This document shows positions 33,686 through 45,300 of a stretch of DNA of 64,000 nucleotides, in pieces. Numbering within the stretch: position 1 is the stretch's first letter; each line of letters starts with the position of its first letter. This DNA is from Archangium primigenium. Lineage in GTDB: Bacteria > Myxococcota > Myxococcia > Myxococcales > Myxococcaceae. The stretch lies in contig NZ_JADWYI010000001.1 in the NCBI RefSeq assembly GCF_016904885.1, forward strand, positions 5,146,001 through 5,210,000, given 5' to 3'. The translations under genes and the position numbers were made by a program. The notes under the pieces are model-generated. The model had not been told where the DNA came from. It made no database searches and was given only the letters and a program-made list of their open reading frames with translations.

Positions 33686-36600
33686 TCACTGCAGCAGGCG
33701 CTCGAGCTCCTCGAGTTCTTGCTCGAGCCGCTCGGCTTTCTGTTCGTCCGACAATTGACGCAGGTCCATCAGGGCGCGCTGTTCCGTCTCCTCGCGCGCT
33801 CCCGCCAAACCGCGCTCCTCCACCCCGGGCGGCGCGCTGACGGCCAACCGGCTCAGCAGGTATTCACGCAGCGAGCGCAGGTCGGGATAAGCCCACAGCA
33901 GCGCCGCGGACAGCGTGAGTCCCAGGGCGCTCTCGATCCGATTGCGCAGCTCGAGCCCCTTCAGGGAATCAATGCCGAGCGACTTGAAGGGGCGATCCTG
34001 CTCGAGTCCCTCGAGGTCCGTGCGCAGCAGCTGCTCGAGCTGCTGACGGATGAAGTGCTCGATCAGCGCGGCCCGCTCGGACGCGTTCGCCTTGGCGAAG
34101 CGGGCGAGCAGCGCGCGATCTCCGCCCTGGAGCCGCTCGTCACCACCCGCCAGCAGGGGCAGGAAGCGGGTCCCCGTGGCCAGATGCGGGTGATATTCGA
34201 TCAGCTGGCGGGCACTGAAGCGAATCACGCCCGCGCTGTCGGCACCGGCCGCGAGCAGGGCGCTCATCGCCCGGCGGACGTCGTGAGGGATCAGGCTCCA
34301 GACCCCCGCGGCGGAGAGGGAAGCGCCGCCTTCGGCGGTGGAGACGGGCCCCCAGTGCACGCTCGCCGACACCCGGTCGCGGCCTCGCCGATGCTGGGTC
34401 AACCCCTCCAGGAAGGCGTTGGCGGCGGCGTCCCAGGCCCTACCCGGAGCCCCGAGGAGCGCCGAGGCCGACGAGCACAGCACGAAGAAGTCCAGCGGTG
34501 CCCGCGCGGTGGCGACATGCACGTTCCACGCGCCCGCCACCTTCGCGGTCAGCATCGCCGCACCGGTGTCATGCACCCCCGCGGCCGCATGCACCACGCC
34601 CCGGAGGGGCCCCATGGCCTCGGCGGCGGCCACCGCGGCGGCCACATCGGCCAGCTGGCTCACGTCGCCCGGACAGGCCTTCAACTCGAGGCCTCGCGCA
34701 CGCAATGCCTCCAGGCGCGCGGCCTCCCCGGCGGGCATTCCCTCCAGACCCCGGCGGCTCAGCCAGACGATCTGTCGCGCGCCTTGCTCGACGAGCCATT
34801 CGGTCAGCGACAGCCCCAGCACGCCCGGGCCCCCGGTCACCAGGTAGCTGGCCCGCGCGTCGATCGTCGGGGCCGCCGACGACTCCATCTGGACCTCGGC
34901 CTCCTGGACCTTCACCACCAGCTTGCCGGTGTGCTGGCCCGAGGCCATCTGGCGAAAGGCCTCGAGCGTGTCCGCCGCGTCGAACGACGCGGTGGGCAGT
35001 GGGCGGAGCACGCCGGTGGCGAACGCCTCCATCACCTCGGCGAACAGCGTCGCGAAACGCTGCTCGCGCTCCAGCGCCAGTCCCAGCAGGTCCACCGCAT
35101 GGTACGAGAGCCGCTTGCGGAACGGCAGCAGGCTCATCGCCCGCTTCTGATCGTAGATGTCCGTCTTGCCAATCTCGAAGAACCGGCCGTCGCTCGCCAT
35201 GGCGGCGAAGCTCGCCTCGATCGCCTCGCCTGACAGGGAGTTGAGCACCACGTCCACGCCCTCGCCCCCCGTTGCCTCGAGCAACTGGGTGGAAAAGGCG
35301 AGGGTCCGCGAGTCCAGCACCGTGGCGATCCCCATCCGCCGCAGCAGGGCCCGCTTCTCCTCCGTGCCCGCCGTGGCGTAGATCTCGGCCCCGCGCCACT
35401 GCGCGATCTGCACCGCGGCGAGCCCGACGCCGGATGCCGCGGAGTGGATGAGCACGCGCTCCTTCGGCTGCAGACGGCCGAGCGTGATGAGCGCATACCA
35501 GGCGGTGAGGAACACGATGGGGACGCCGCCGGCCAGGAGCGCGTCCAGCGCCTCGGGACGCCGCTGCACGTAGGCGGCGTTCGTCGTGAGGTGCGAGCCG
35601 AAGCAGCCCCGGCCGAGTGCCACCACCGGATCGCCCACCGCGAGGGATTCGACCCCGGGACCGACCGCTTCGATGACCCCCGAGCACTCTCCGCCCAGCA
35701 CGACGGGCTCGAGCCCACCGGTGTTGGCGCCCGGATAGATGCCCATCGCGGTCATCACGTCCATGAAGTTCAAACCCGCCGAGAGCACCTTCACGCGGAC
35801 CTGTCCGGTACCGGGTGGCGTCAAGCTCGCCATGCGGAACTTCATCTGATCGAGGATCCCCGCGCGATCCATCTCGAGGCGGAAGGGCCGGCCCCGCGAG
35901 GGTTCGCGGCGCGTCTGACCCGAGGCACGCCCGGTGCGCTCCAGGCGTCCGGCGTACCAGGACGTGCCGCGCAGACCCAACTCCTCGTCCGCGGCGTCAC
36001 GCAAGAGCTCCGTGACCACTGGATTCAGCTCGGCGTTCGCCTCGAGGTCCATCCGCGTGCAGCGCAGGTCCGGATGCTCCAGCCCGAGGGTGCGTCCCAC
36101 GCCCCAGAGCGCGGCGCCCCTTAGCGAGGCCGCCGACGTCCCGCCGCCCACCTCGTCGGGAGTGATCCGCTGTGACGACTCGGTGAGCAGCCAGAGCCGA
36201 GGCGCGGCTCTCCGCCACCGCCGCCCGGCCGCGCGCTGGGCGAGCCGCAGGACACGGCCGCACTCCCGCTCCACCTGGGCCTGCAGCTCCCGTCCGTCGA
36301 TGCCCTCCGGGAGCGGCGACCCGGAGCTCGCGCACACCACGATGCCGCGTGCGTCCTCCTCGCCAAAGGACCGGTTCAACGCGGCGTCGATGGCGGCGTC
36401 CCCGTCGGCCCACGGCCACACGGTCACGTCCTGACCGGCGGCGCGCAGCAAGGTCGCCAGTTGAGTGCCGCTCGGCTCGTCGACGCTCACGATCAACCAC
36501 TTGCCGCCCGTGCGCGAGCGCTCGCCCCGCGCCTCCTGGACGGGCGTCCGTTGCTCCCATCGTTGGACGAGAAATGGGGAGGCCTCGCGCTCCTTGGTCT

Positions 36601-39028
36601 CCTGTGCGCCCTGCTCGGTGAGCCCCGCACCGTCCGGACGGGCCGGCGAAGCCTCTCCGGGCGCGGGGGTGGAACGCGTGAGCCAGTGCCGTTCGAGCTC
36701 CCAGGCGTAGGTGGGCAGGCGCACCAGACGCCCCTTGGCTTCGGGACCCTCGGCCCAGTCCACGCCGCCACCGGCGACGAACACCTCGGCCAGCGCCTCG
36801 AGCAGGCGCTGCCGTCCCGTCACGTCCGGGCCACTGCCACCCGAGGCGATCATCCGCACCACCACACCCGGCTGGTCCCCCAGGGCTCGCCGCAGCGCCT
36901 CGTCCCGCCGGGCCGGCTCGCGCGGCTGGCGCATCCAGTGCTCCACGCCCAGGGTCTCTCCCGCCTCCCGCTGTCCGGTGACGGTCGAGAAGAACGCGAG
37001 CTGTCCGGCCCGAGGCGCCAGCGCTCGGGGTGCCTCGCCTCGCCGCCAGACCAGCTCGGCCGCGGCCTCGAGGGTCAGGATGCCGGCCACGTGCGCCGCG
37101 ACCACCTCGCCCACGCCGTCGCCCAGCACCCGATCCGGGACCACGCCACAGGCCCGCCACTCCGCCGTCAGGGCCACCTGGAGCGCGAACAGTGCCAGCC
37201 CGGCATGCCTTGACGACGGCGCCACGGGCGCTCGCAGTTCATCGTGCAGCGAGACCGGGGCCCCCAGCGCCGAGAAGGCCTCCTGGCACTGCCGCAGGGC
37301 CTGGTCAAACGCCTCGGAGCGCTCGTTCAACTCGCGGCCCAGGGAACTCCAGACGGCCACCTCACCCGAGTACACGAACACGGTCGCCGCCCCGCTGGGG
37401 GCGGCACGCCCGGCACGCAGAGGCCCTGCCTCCTTCCCGTCGAGCCAGTGGCGGAGGCTCGTGGCCAGCTCACCCGACGTCCTGCCCACCACCGCCAGCC
37501 GGTGGGGATGGTGGCTGCGCCGCATCGTCGTCGTGTAGGCGACGTCCCGGATCGCGGGCGCGGACTGCGACTCCAGGTGCTCCGCGTAACGCAGGGCGAG
37601 ACGTCGCAGACTCGCCTCGCCACGCGCCGTCACCAGCAGGATGTGCGGCTGGCCATCGGCCACGGGTTCCGCCTCGGTCCGGGCGGACACGGGCGCTTCC
37701 TCCAGCACGACGTGCGCGTTCGTGCCACTGAGGCCGAACGCGCTCACGCCCGCCCGCCGGGGCTGGGCTCCTCGCGGCCAGGCGCGGCCCTCACTGGAGA
37801 TGGACAGGGCCGTGCCCTGCAATTCGATTCGCGGATTGAGGGTCTGCAGGTGCAGGTTCGGCGGAATGCGCTCGTGCTCGAAGGCGAGCACTGTCTTGAT
37901 GATTCCCGCGACCCCCGAGGCCGCCTCGAGGTGGCCGATGTTGGTCTTCACCGAGCCCACCACGCAATTCGAGCCATCGGCGTGGGGGGTTCCGAGCACG
38001 GCCTTCAAGGCCTCGATCTCGATGGGATCTCCCATCGACGTACCAATGCCGTGCGCCTCGATGTAGCCAACCTCATGGGGTTTGACTTGCGCCGCCTCCA
38101 GGGCCTGCTGCAGCAGCGCCCGCTGCGCCAGGACGTTGGGCGCCGTCAGCCCACTGGATCTCCCGTTGTGATTGACCGCGGTGCCGCGCACCAGCGCTCG
38201 AATTGAATCCCCGTCACGCAGGGCATCCGACAGGCGCTTGAGCACGAGCGCGCCGCAGCCCTCGCCGCGCACGAAGCCATTGGCATCGGCATCGAACGTG
38301 CGGCAGCGCCCCTCGGGGGACAGCGCCTGCATGTTCACGTACAGGTGCATCGTCCACGGCGACAACATCAGGTTGACGCCGCCGGCCACCGCCAGGTCGC
38401 ACTCCCGCGCGCGCAGGCTGTGACACGCCAGATGGAGCGCCACCAGGGACGAAGAGCAGGCCGCGTCGGTGGAGAGCGACGGCCCCTCGAAGCCGAGCAG
38501 GTGGGACAGGCGCCCGCTGCCAAAACACGCCCCGATGCCCGTCGACGTATAGATGTCGAGTTTCTCGAGCGGGCTTTCCATCGAGAGGTGCTGGTAGTCC
38601 AGCGTCATCATCCCGACGAACACCCCCGTTCGCGAGCCCCGCACCGACTCGAGCGCGATGCCCGCGTCCTCGAGCGCCTCCACGGAGACCCCGAGAAACA
38701 GCCGCTGCTGGGGATCGATCGCGGCGGCCTCATGCGGCGAGACGCCGAAGAAGCCGGCGTCAAACCCCATGACGTCCTCGTCACGCAGCAGCGCCGCCCA
38801 GCGCGCCCTCCGCAGCGACTCGTCGAGCCGCCAGCGCGACTCGGGAATCTCCGCCACCGCGTCCACCCTGGACTCGAGCGTGCGCCAGAAGTCCTGCGGG
38901 GAGTTGCCCTGGGGCAGGCGACAGCCAAGTCCCACGATGGCGATCGGCTCGTCGCGGCGCTGCTCGAGCGCCACGATCTTCGCTTCCGCCTGTTCGAGCG
39001 CGCGAAGCACCCGATTCACTGTAGACAA
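33686..39028 (-). CDS. PKS-4: degenerate module, KS-AT*-ER-KR*-ACP
   Basis: About 1780 aa. The KS (~30-460) is intact: DAACSSS (Cys ~190), HGIGT for HGTGT, KTNIGH. The AT (~530-740) is decayed. The usual GQGSQW is 'SGEVAVW', the catalytic GHSxGE is GDGVGE (no serine), and the middle ~80-100 residues including the [Y/V]ASH region are missing. A KR structural subdomain follows (~820-1060). The ER (~1075-1380) looks intact: LNFMDV, HSAASGVGLAAVQIA, NSLSGE. The KR (~1395-1570) has TGGPGVLG, but the catalytic Tyr is Asp ('RAWDAAAN'). ACP: GIDSL ~1685. No DH. I prefer TTG 39028, with GGGAG 7-8 bp upstream and a GGCCTTGTCT context identical to PKS-3; GTG 39034 would sit on the ribosome site. Confidence 0.9.
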   Translation of the reverse strand: MSTVNRVLRALEQAEAKIVALEQRRDEPIAIVGLGCRLPQGNSPQDFWRTLESRVDAVAEIPESRWRLDESLRRARWAALLRDEDVMGFDAGFFGVSPHEAAAIDPQQRLFLGVSVEALEDAGIALESVRGSRTGVFVGMMTLDYQHLSMESPLEKLDIYTSTGIGACFGSGRLSHLLGFEGPSLSTDAACSSSLVALHLACHSLRARECDLAVAGGVNLMLSPWTMHLYVNMQALSPEGRCRTFDADANGFVRGEGCGALVLKRLSDALRDGDSIRALVRGTAVNHNGRSSGLTAPNVLAQRALLQQALEAAQVKPHEVGYIEAHGIGTSMGDPIEIEALKAVLGTPHADGSNCVVGSVKTNIGHLEAASGVAGIIKTVLAFEHERIPPNLHLQTLNPRIELQGTALSISSEGRAWPRGAQPRRAGVSAFGLSGTNAHVVLEEAPVSARTEAEPVADGQPHILLVTARGEASLRRLALRYAEHLESQSAPAIRDVAYTTTMRRSHHPHRLAVVGRTSGELATSLRHWLDGKEAGPLRAGRAAPSGAATVFVYSGEVAVWSSLGRELNERSEAFDQALRQCQEAFSALGAPVSLHDELRAPVAPSSRHAGLALFALQVALTAEWRACGVVPDRVLGDGVGEVVAAHVAGILTLEAAAELVWRRGEAPRALAPRAGQLAFFSTVTGQREAGETLGVEHWMRQPREPARRDEALRRALGDQPGVVVRMIASGGSGPDVTGRQRLLEALAEVFVAGGGVDWAEGPEAKGRLVRLPTYAWELERHWLTRSTPAPGEASPARPDGAGLTEQGAQETKEREASPFLVQRWEQRTPVQEARGERSRTGGKWLIVSVDEPSGTQLATLLRAAGQDVTVWPWADGDAAIDAALNRSFGEEDARGIVVCASSGSPLPEGIDGRELQAQVERECGRVLRLAQRAAGRRWRRAAPRLWLLTESSQRITPDEVGGGTSAASLRGAALWGVGRTLGLEHPDLRCTRMDLEANAELNPVVTELLRDAADEELGLRGTSWYAGRLERTGRASGQTRREPSRGRPFRLEMDRAGILDQMKFRMASLTPPGTGQVRVKVLSAGLNFMDVMTAMGIYPGANTGGLEPVVLGGECSGVIEAVGPGVESLAVGDPVVALGRGCFGSHLTTNAAYVQRRPEALDALLAGGVPIVFLTAWYALITLGRLQPKERVLIHSAASGVGLAAVQIAQWRGAEIYATAGTEEKRALLRRMGIATVLDSRTLAFSTQLLEATGGEGVDVVLNSLSGEAIEASFAAMASDGRFFEIGKTDIYDQKRAMSLLPFRKRLSYHAVDLLGLALEREQRFATLFAEVMEAFATGVLRPLPTASFDAADTLEAFRQMASGQHTGKLVVKVQEAEVQMESSAAPTIDARASYLVTGGPGVLGLSLTEWLVEQGARQIVWLSRRGLEGMPAGEAARLEALRARGLELKACPGDVSQLADVAAAVAAAEAMGPLRGVVHAAAGVHDTGAAMLTAKVAGAWNVHVATARAPLDFFVLCSSASALLGAPGRAWDAAANAFLEGLTQHRRGRDRVSASVHWGPVSTAEGGASLSAAGVWSLIPHDVRRAMSALLAAGADSAGVIRFSARQLIEYHPHLATGTRFLPLLAGGDERLQGGDRALLARFAKANASERAALIEHFIRQQLEQLLRTDLEGLEQDRPFKSLGIDSLKGLELRNRIESALGLTLSAALLWAYPDLRSLREYLLSRLAVSAPPGVEERGLAGAREETEQRALMDLRQLSDEQKAERLEQELEELERLLQ

Positions 39029-39317
39029 GGCCACTCTCCCAACAGGTTGTTGAAAGGAAATAACTCCTGATTGGTAACAGGTATCATGTCCTTAACACTC
39101 CGGCAATGGAGGTTTCCCTCCAGGTCGTGGATAAGCGGAAAGAAACCACTGTCTTGTATCGCATGGATGTCTTGTGTTAATCAGTCGCGGCCGCTCTCCA
39201 CGTTGAGTCGTTGCTTTCGGCTGCGTGCTCCCGCGCGCCCGTGAGTGTCGTTGCCCTCTTCTCGAAGGCCTCCCGGAGCAGCCTCGCCGCACCGGCGGTC
39301 TTCACCCTCCAAGCGAG
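39029..39317. promoter_or_regulatory. Divergent promoter region between the two PKS arms
   Basis: This gene-free stretch separates PKS-4 (minus) from PKS-5 (plus) and should hold both promoters. On the minus strand, TTGCCG and a TGATAC-like box (around 39080-39105) form a loose -35/-10 pair. On the plus strand, TTGTAT (about 39154) and TTAATC are another weak candidate. There is also a GGAGG-tttc-CCTCC hairpin (39108-39121) and a short palindrome, CAACA-GGT-TGTTG (39040-39052). It is less GC-rich than the flanking genes. The positions are my guesses. Confidence 0.55.
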
Positions 39318-42300
39318 ATGACAGCCTCTTCGTCAGACGGATCTCAGCAACAGCGCGAACTCCTCGAGCGTGCGACCGTCACCATCAAGAAGCTCCGGTC
39401 CGAGAACGCCCAGCTCCGCGCGGCCCAGAAGGAGCCCATCGCCATCATCGGCATGGCCTGCCGCTTCCCCGGCGGCGCCCATGAGCCAGAGTCGTACTGG
39501 CGTCTGCTCGCCAACGGCGTGGATGCGATCCGCGAGATTCCTCCGGATCGGTGGCCGCCAGGAGAGCTCGATGTCAACGAGCTGCCGGCGCTGCGCTGGG
39601 CGGGGCTCCTCGACTCGGTCGATGGCTTCGACGCTGAGTTCTTTGGCATCACCCCGCGCGAGGCCGCGCAGCTCGATCCCCAGCAGCGCCTGCTGCTCGA
39701 GGTGAGCTGGGAGGCGTTGGAGAACGCCCTGCAGCCAGCGGACCGGTTGATTCAACACCCGGTGGGCGTCTTCGTCGGAATCGCGTCCTCCGACTATCAG
39801 CACCACGTGCTCGCCTTGCCCCCGGAGGAGAAGAACGGCTACTCGGCCACCGGCAACATGTCCAGTGTGGCGGCGGGTCGTATCGCCTATACGCTCGGCC
39901 TGCAGGGCCCGTGCGCCGCCGTGGACACGGCGTGCTCGTCATCGCTCGTGGCCATCCACCTGGCTTGTCAGAGCCTGCGCAATGGAGAGAGCGCGCTGGC
40001 GCTCGCCGGCGGCGTCAACCTGCTCCTGTCCTCGACGTGGATGCGCATGGTGGGGCTGACCCAGTCCTTGTCGCCCGACGGCCGGTGCCGCACGTTCGAC
40101 GCGCGCGCCAATGGCTTCGTGCGGGGCGAGGGCTGCGGCGTCGTCGTGCTCAAGCGCCTGTCGGACGCCCAGCGCGATGGCGACCGCATCTGGGCGGTCC
40201 TCCGCGGCTCGTCGATCAACCATGATGGCCGCTCCGGCGGCCTGACCGTGCCCAACGTGCTGTCGCAACAAGCGACCCTGCGCAAGGCCCTGGAGAACGC
40301 CGAGGTCGCGGCGGCGGACATCGGCTACGTCGAGGCCCACGGCACGGGGACGCCTCTCGGGGATCCGATCGAGCTCGAGGCCTTGAAGGCCGTCATTGGC
40401 GCGCCGCGCGCCAATGGTTCGAGCTGCGCGGTCGGCTCGGTGAAGACCAACATCGGCCACCTCGAGGCGGCCGCCGGCATCGCCGGGCTCATCAAGGTCG
40501 TGCTGGCGCTCGGTCAGGAGACCCTTCCCGCGCACCTTCATTTCCGCGGCCTCAACCCGCGCATCTCGCTCGCGCGGACCGCCCTGTCCATCGGGGGGGA
40601 GGCCCGGCCGTGGCCGGTCGGCGGGATGCCACGCCGCGCCATCGTCAGCTCGTTTGGAATCAGCGGGACCAACGCGGGCCTCGTGGTCGAGGAGGCTCCC
40701 CGGCCCGCACCGGGTACGGCCACGCCGAGCGCCGCCCTCCGGGAAGGCCCCGCGGGCGAGGTCCTCCTGCCCCTGTCGGCGCGCAGTCCCGAGGCGCTTC
40801 GCGCGCTGGCGCTCGAGCATGCCCGGCGGCTGAGCGAGACCGAGCATCCGATGGCGCTCGCGCAGTACGTGCATCTGGCGAGCACGCGGCGCAGCCATCT
40901 GTCCTTCCGTCAGGGCATCGTCGGCGGCTCGCGCGCCGAGCTCGTGGAGAGCCTGAAGGCGTTCGCGCTCCAGTCCGAGTCGCCGGTGGCGGAGATGGGC
41001 AAGGCCCCGCCGCGCATCGCCATGATCTTCCCAGGTCAGGGCTCGCAGTGGGTGGGGATGGGCAGGGAGTTGCATGCGCGCGAGCCGGTGTTCCGGGAGG
41101 CGCTGAGCGCGTTCGACGCGGCGATCCGGAAGCTGGCCGGTTGGTCGGTGCTCGATGAACTGCTGGCCGACGGCACGCGCAGCCGCCTGGATCAGGTCGA
41201 TGTCATCCAGCCCTGCATCGTGGCGATCCAGATCGCCCTGGGGGCGCTGTGGCGCTCGTGGGGGGTGGAGCCGGCGGTCGTGGTTGGCCAGAGCATGGGC
41301 GAGGTGAGCGCGGCCTGCGTCGCCGGTGCGCTCAGCCTCGAGGACGCGGTGCGGGTCATCACCGCGCGCAGCCGCCTCGTCAAGCAACTGCGGGGGGGGG
41401 CGATGGCCAGCGTCGAACTCCCGGCCAGCACGCTCGAGGGGATGCTCGGCGAGGGGCTCGGGGTGGCCGCCGTCAACGGGCCCACGTCGAGCCTGGTGGC
41501 GGGGCGCTCCGACGCCATCGATCGGTTGGTCACCGAGATGGCCGGCCGGGGCGTGTTCTGCCGCAAGGTGAAGGTGGACTACGCCTCGCACAGCCCCGAG
41601 GTGGAGCCGCTGCGCGAGCAGCTCCTCGCGGCGGTGGCGTCCGTGCGGGGTCAGCAGCCCACGCTCGCCTTTCGCTCCACGGTCCACCGGGGCTGGGTGG
41701 GCGCCGACGGGCTTGGCCCCGACTATTGGTACCAGAATCTCCGCGAGCCGGTGCAGCTCTTCCCCGTCCTCGAGGAGTTGCTGGTCACCGATGGAATCGA
41801 TGTCCTCCTCGAGGTCAGTCCGCATCCCATCCTCGGCTCGGTGCTGCAGGGAGCCGCCGCCCACACGGGCCGTGAGGTGACGGTCGTCGCGTCGCTGCGC
41901 CGTGAGCAGGCGGAGCAGAAGACGCTCCTGCTCACCCTGGCCGCGCTCTACGCCCGCGGCCAGTCCGTCGCCTTCGAGCGCGTGAGCGCGAGCGGGGAGG
42001 GCGCCGCCCACACGGCGCGTTGGTCGCCGCTGCCGACCTATCCCTGGCAGCGCCAGCGCCACTGGCTGCCCTCCGCGACGTTGGAGCGGCGGCCCGCGAT
42101 GGGGAGCGCCACGGAGGCCTCACGCGACTGCCTGCCGCCAGGGCGCCGCCTGCGCTCGCCCGTGCTCCGTGACGCGGTGTACGAGGTCGTGCTCGGTTCG
42201 AAGTCGTTGCGCTGCTTCGAGAGCCACCGCGTCGAGGGGGGCGTGATCGCTCCCGCGTCGTGGAGCTTCTCCATGGTGCTCGCCGCGCTGCGGGACCTGG

Positions 42301-45300
42301 GGAGCCGCGGTCCGGTCTCGGCGCGTCAATGGACCTTCGTCCGCCCGCTGGCGATCCCCGAGGGGGAGGAGCGACAGGTCCAGCTCATCCTCTCGCCCGG
42401 GACCTCACGTCCCGACCGCTTCCAGCTTCTCTCCGCCTCCTCCGCGGACGCCGAGGACGAGCGGTCGTGGACCTTGCTGTCGGAAGGGGAACTCGTGTCC
42501 GCGGGCGCGCTGTCGCTCGCGGAGCTCGATGTGGACGCGGTGCGCCGCGGGATGGAAGCCGTCCCGAAGGACGCCATCGCGGCGATGACCGGCTCCCCCG
42601 GCGCCGAAGGTTGGATCGAGGCGATTCACCGTGGCGAGCGCGAGGTCCTGTGCCGGCTTCGCGCGCCGCGCGCTGGCGATCACGCGGAGCGCTTCATCCT
42701 GCACCCCGAGCCGTTCAACGAGGCACTCACCGCCCTGGTGTCGTGCGCGGGCGTGACGGACCTCCGCTATGCGCCCATTTCCCTCGACGCGCTCGACGTC
42801 AACGCACAGGCGGACGTCGTGTGGATCCACGGCACCGTCGCGCAGGTGGAAAGCGGAGGAAGGCCGGCGCTTTCCGTCACGCTCCACTTCTACGACGAGG
42901 CGCTGCGGCCGGCCGCCGTCGTCTCCCGCCTGCACTGCGTCCCGGCGTCCCTCGAGAGCAGCCTCAAGACGGAGACCGGGCTGCTCGGGCGAGGGCGCTA
43001 CGAGGTGGCCTGGCAGCCACTCGAGCTGGAGAGCGCCACGCCGGCGGCCGGCCGGTGGCTCATCTTCCCGGATGCGCGCGGCACGTGTGAGCTGCTGGCC
43101 GCCCGTCTCGAGGCCGAGGGCCATGAATGCGTGCGCATCTCCGGAGCCTTCGAGTCTGGTGTCCAACTCCAGGAGAAGCTCATCGCGGTGGCTGACGGGC
43201 GGCCGTTGCGCGGCATCCTGTTCGGCCAGGGGCTCGATGCCGCCACCCCGCCAGAGCAGCCGTTCTCCTTCGAGCCCCTCGAGCCGGTGCGCGTCCTGCT
43301 GCAACTCGCCAAGGCACTCGCGGCCCGCGCACTCGCGCCCGTCTGGATTTTCACCCGGGGCGCGGTGGCGGTGGAGGAGGGCGAGACACTCGACACTCCC
43401 GCGGCGGCGGCGCTCTGGGGCATGGGCCGGGTGCTCGGTCGCGAGCATCCCGAGGCCACCCCGCGCCTCGTCGACGTCGATCCCCGCGGCTCCGTGCGCG
43501 CGAACGCGGAGCAACTCCACCGCGCGCTCTTCCAGGGCAAAGAAGAGCAGCTTGCGCTGCGCGCCGCCCGGCACTTCGGGCTGCGGTTGCGCCGGGGCCG
43601 TGACGAACGGACCTCCCGGACCCTGAGCCTCTCGCCCGACGTCAGCTACCTCATCACCGGAGGACTGGGGCGGCTGGGCTTGATGCTGGCGGAGTGGCTG
43701 GTGGCGCGCGGTGCGCGGCATCTCCTCCTGCTGGCCCGCTCCAAGCCGTCGGACGCGGCGGCGCGCCGCATCCAGGCGCTCGAGCAGCAGGGCGCGCGGG
43801 TCTTGTTGGCCCGCGCCGACGTGGCGGACTTCGAGGCGCTGCGTCAGGTGCTCGCCACCGCCGGAGCCGAGCTGCCCCCCCTGCGCGGTGTCTTCCACGC
43901 GGCCGGCCAGGCGCGCCAGGCGCTCCTCGTCGACGAGCCGTGGCGGGACTACACCGAGGTCCTCGGCGCCAAGGCGGCGGGGGCGTGGAACCTGCACCTG
44001 CTGACCCGGGACCGGGACCTCGACTTCTTCGTCCTGTTCTCCTCCGTCGCCGGCGTTCTTGGCCTCGCGGGAATGGGGAGCTACGCCGCCGCCAACACGT
44101 ATCTCGATGCCCTCGCCGTTCACCGCCGCGGGCTCGGGCTTCCCGCGCTCAGCATCGCCTGGGGCGTGTGGGACCAGGAGCTCGATCACCAGTTTGGTGA
44201 CCGGGCGAAGCGCGTCGGGTTGATGCCGTTCGCCGCCGCCGAGGGTCTCCAGGCCCTCGGGGTGCTGGCCGCCGGTCAGACGGCCCATGCCGTCGTGGCC
44301 CACATGGACTGGGCCCTCCACCTCCAGGAGCGCATCGGCGCCACGCCGACGTGGCTCGAGGACCTCGCGGTCGCCCGTGGCCCGGCGAGCCCGCGCGAGC
44401 AGGAAAGCACCTCGAAGTTGCTCGGCGACCTGTCGGGGCTCTCGTCCGGGGCCGCCGCGGAACGGATCGCGGCGCACGTCGCGGGCGTCGTGGCGGAGAC
44501 GCTCGGCTATCCCCGTCATCACGTCTTTCCCCGCGGCAAGGGGTTCTTCGACATCGGCTTCGACTCGCTCCTGGCCATGGAACTGCGCCGCCGTCTGGCC
44601 AAGGACTTCGCGCACCCCTTCCCGGTGACGCTGGCCTTCGACCATCCGACGATCGAGCGTCTCGCCGCCCATCTCGTCGCCCACTGGCAGGAGAACGGCG
44701 CGGCGGTACGGGGTGGCGCGCGGGCAGTGCTTGCCGTTCCAGCGGATGCACCCGTGGCACGGCCGCTCGCCGCCGCGGTCGAGGCCCCGCCGGACTCCGC
44801 CGTCGAGCCCATCGCGATCGTTGGCATCGGCTGCCGGTTCCCCGGTGGCGTGGTCGATCCGGAGACGTTCTGGGACCTCCTGGTCCAGGGCCGTGATGCC
44901 ACCTCCGAGGCGCCGCTCGGCCGCTGGGATGATGAGTCGCTGTTCGACCCGGACCCGAGCGTGCCCGGCAGATTCCACGTGCGTCGCGCCGGCTTCCTGT
45001 CCGACGTCGAGTCATTCGATCCCGAGTTCTTTGGCATCTCTCCGCGCGAGGCCGCGCGCATGGATCCCCAGCAACGGCTCCTGCTCGAGGTGACCTGGGA
45101 AGCCCTCGAGCACGCCGGCGTGCAGGCCGACAGCCTGGTGGACTCTGCGACGGGTGTGTTCGTGAGTGGCTCGACGAACCAGTACCTGAGCCGGTTCAGC
45201 GAGGACCCGAAGGAGTTGGACGCCTACGCGCTGACCGGCAACCTGCCGTGTACGCTGTCGGGCCGGGTGTCGTATGTCCTGGGGCTGCGCGGTCCCAACC

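Noticed and set aside
42405-44978. An 857-codon open frame on the minus strand opposite PKS-5
   Set aside because: Antisense shadow of the DH-KR-ACP region; no domain or ribosome site.
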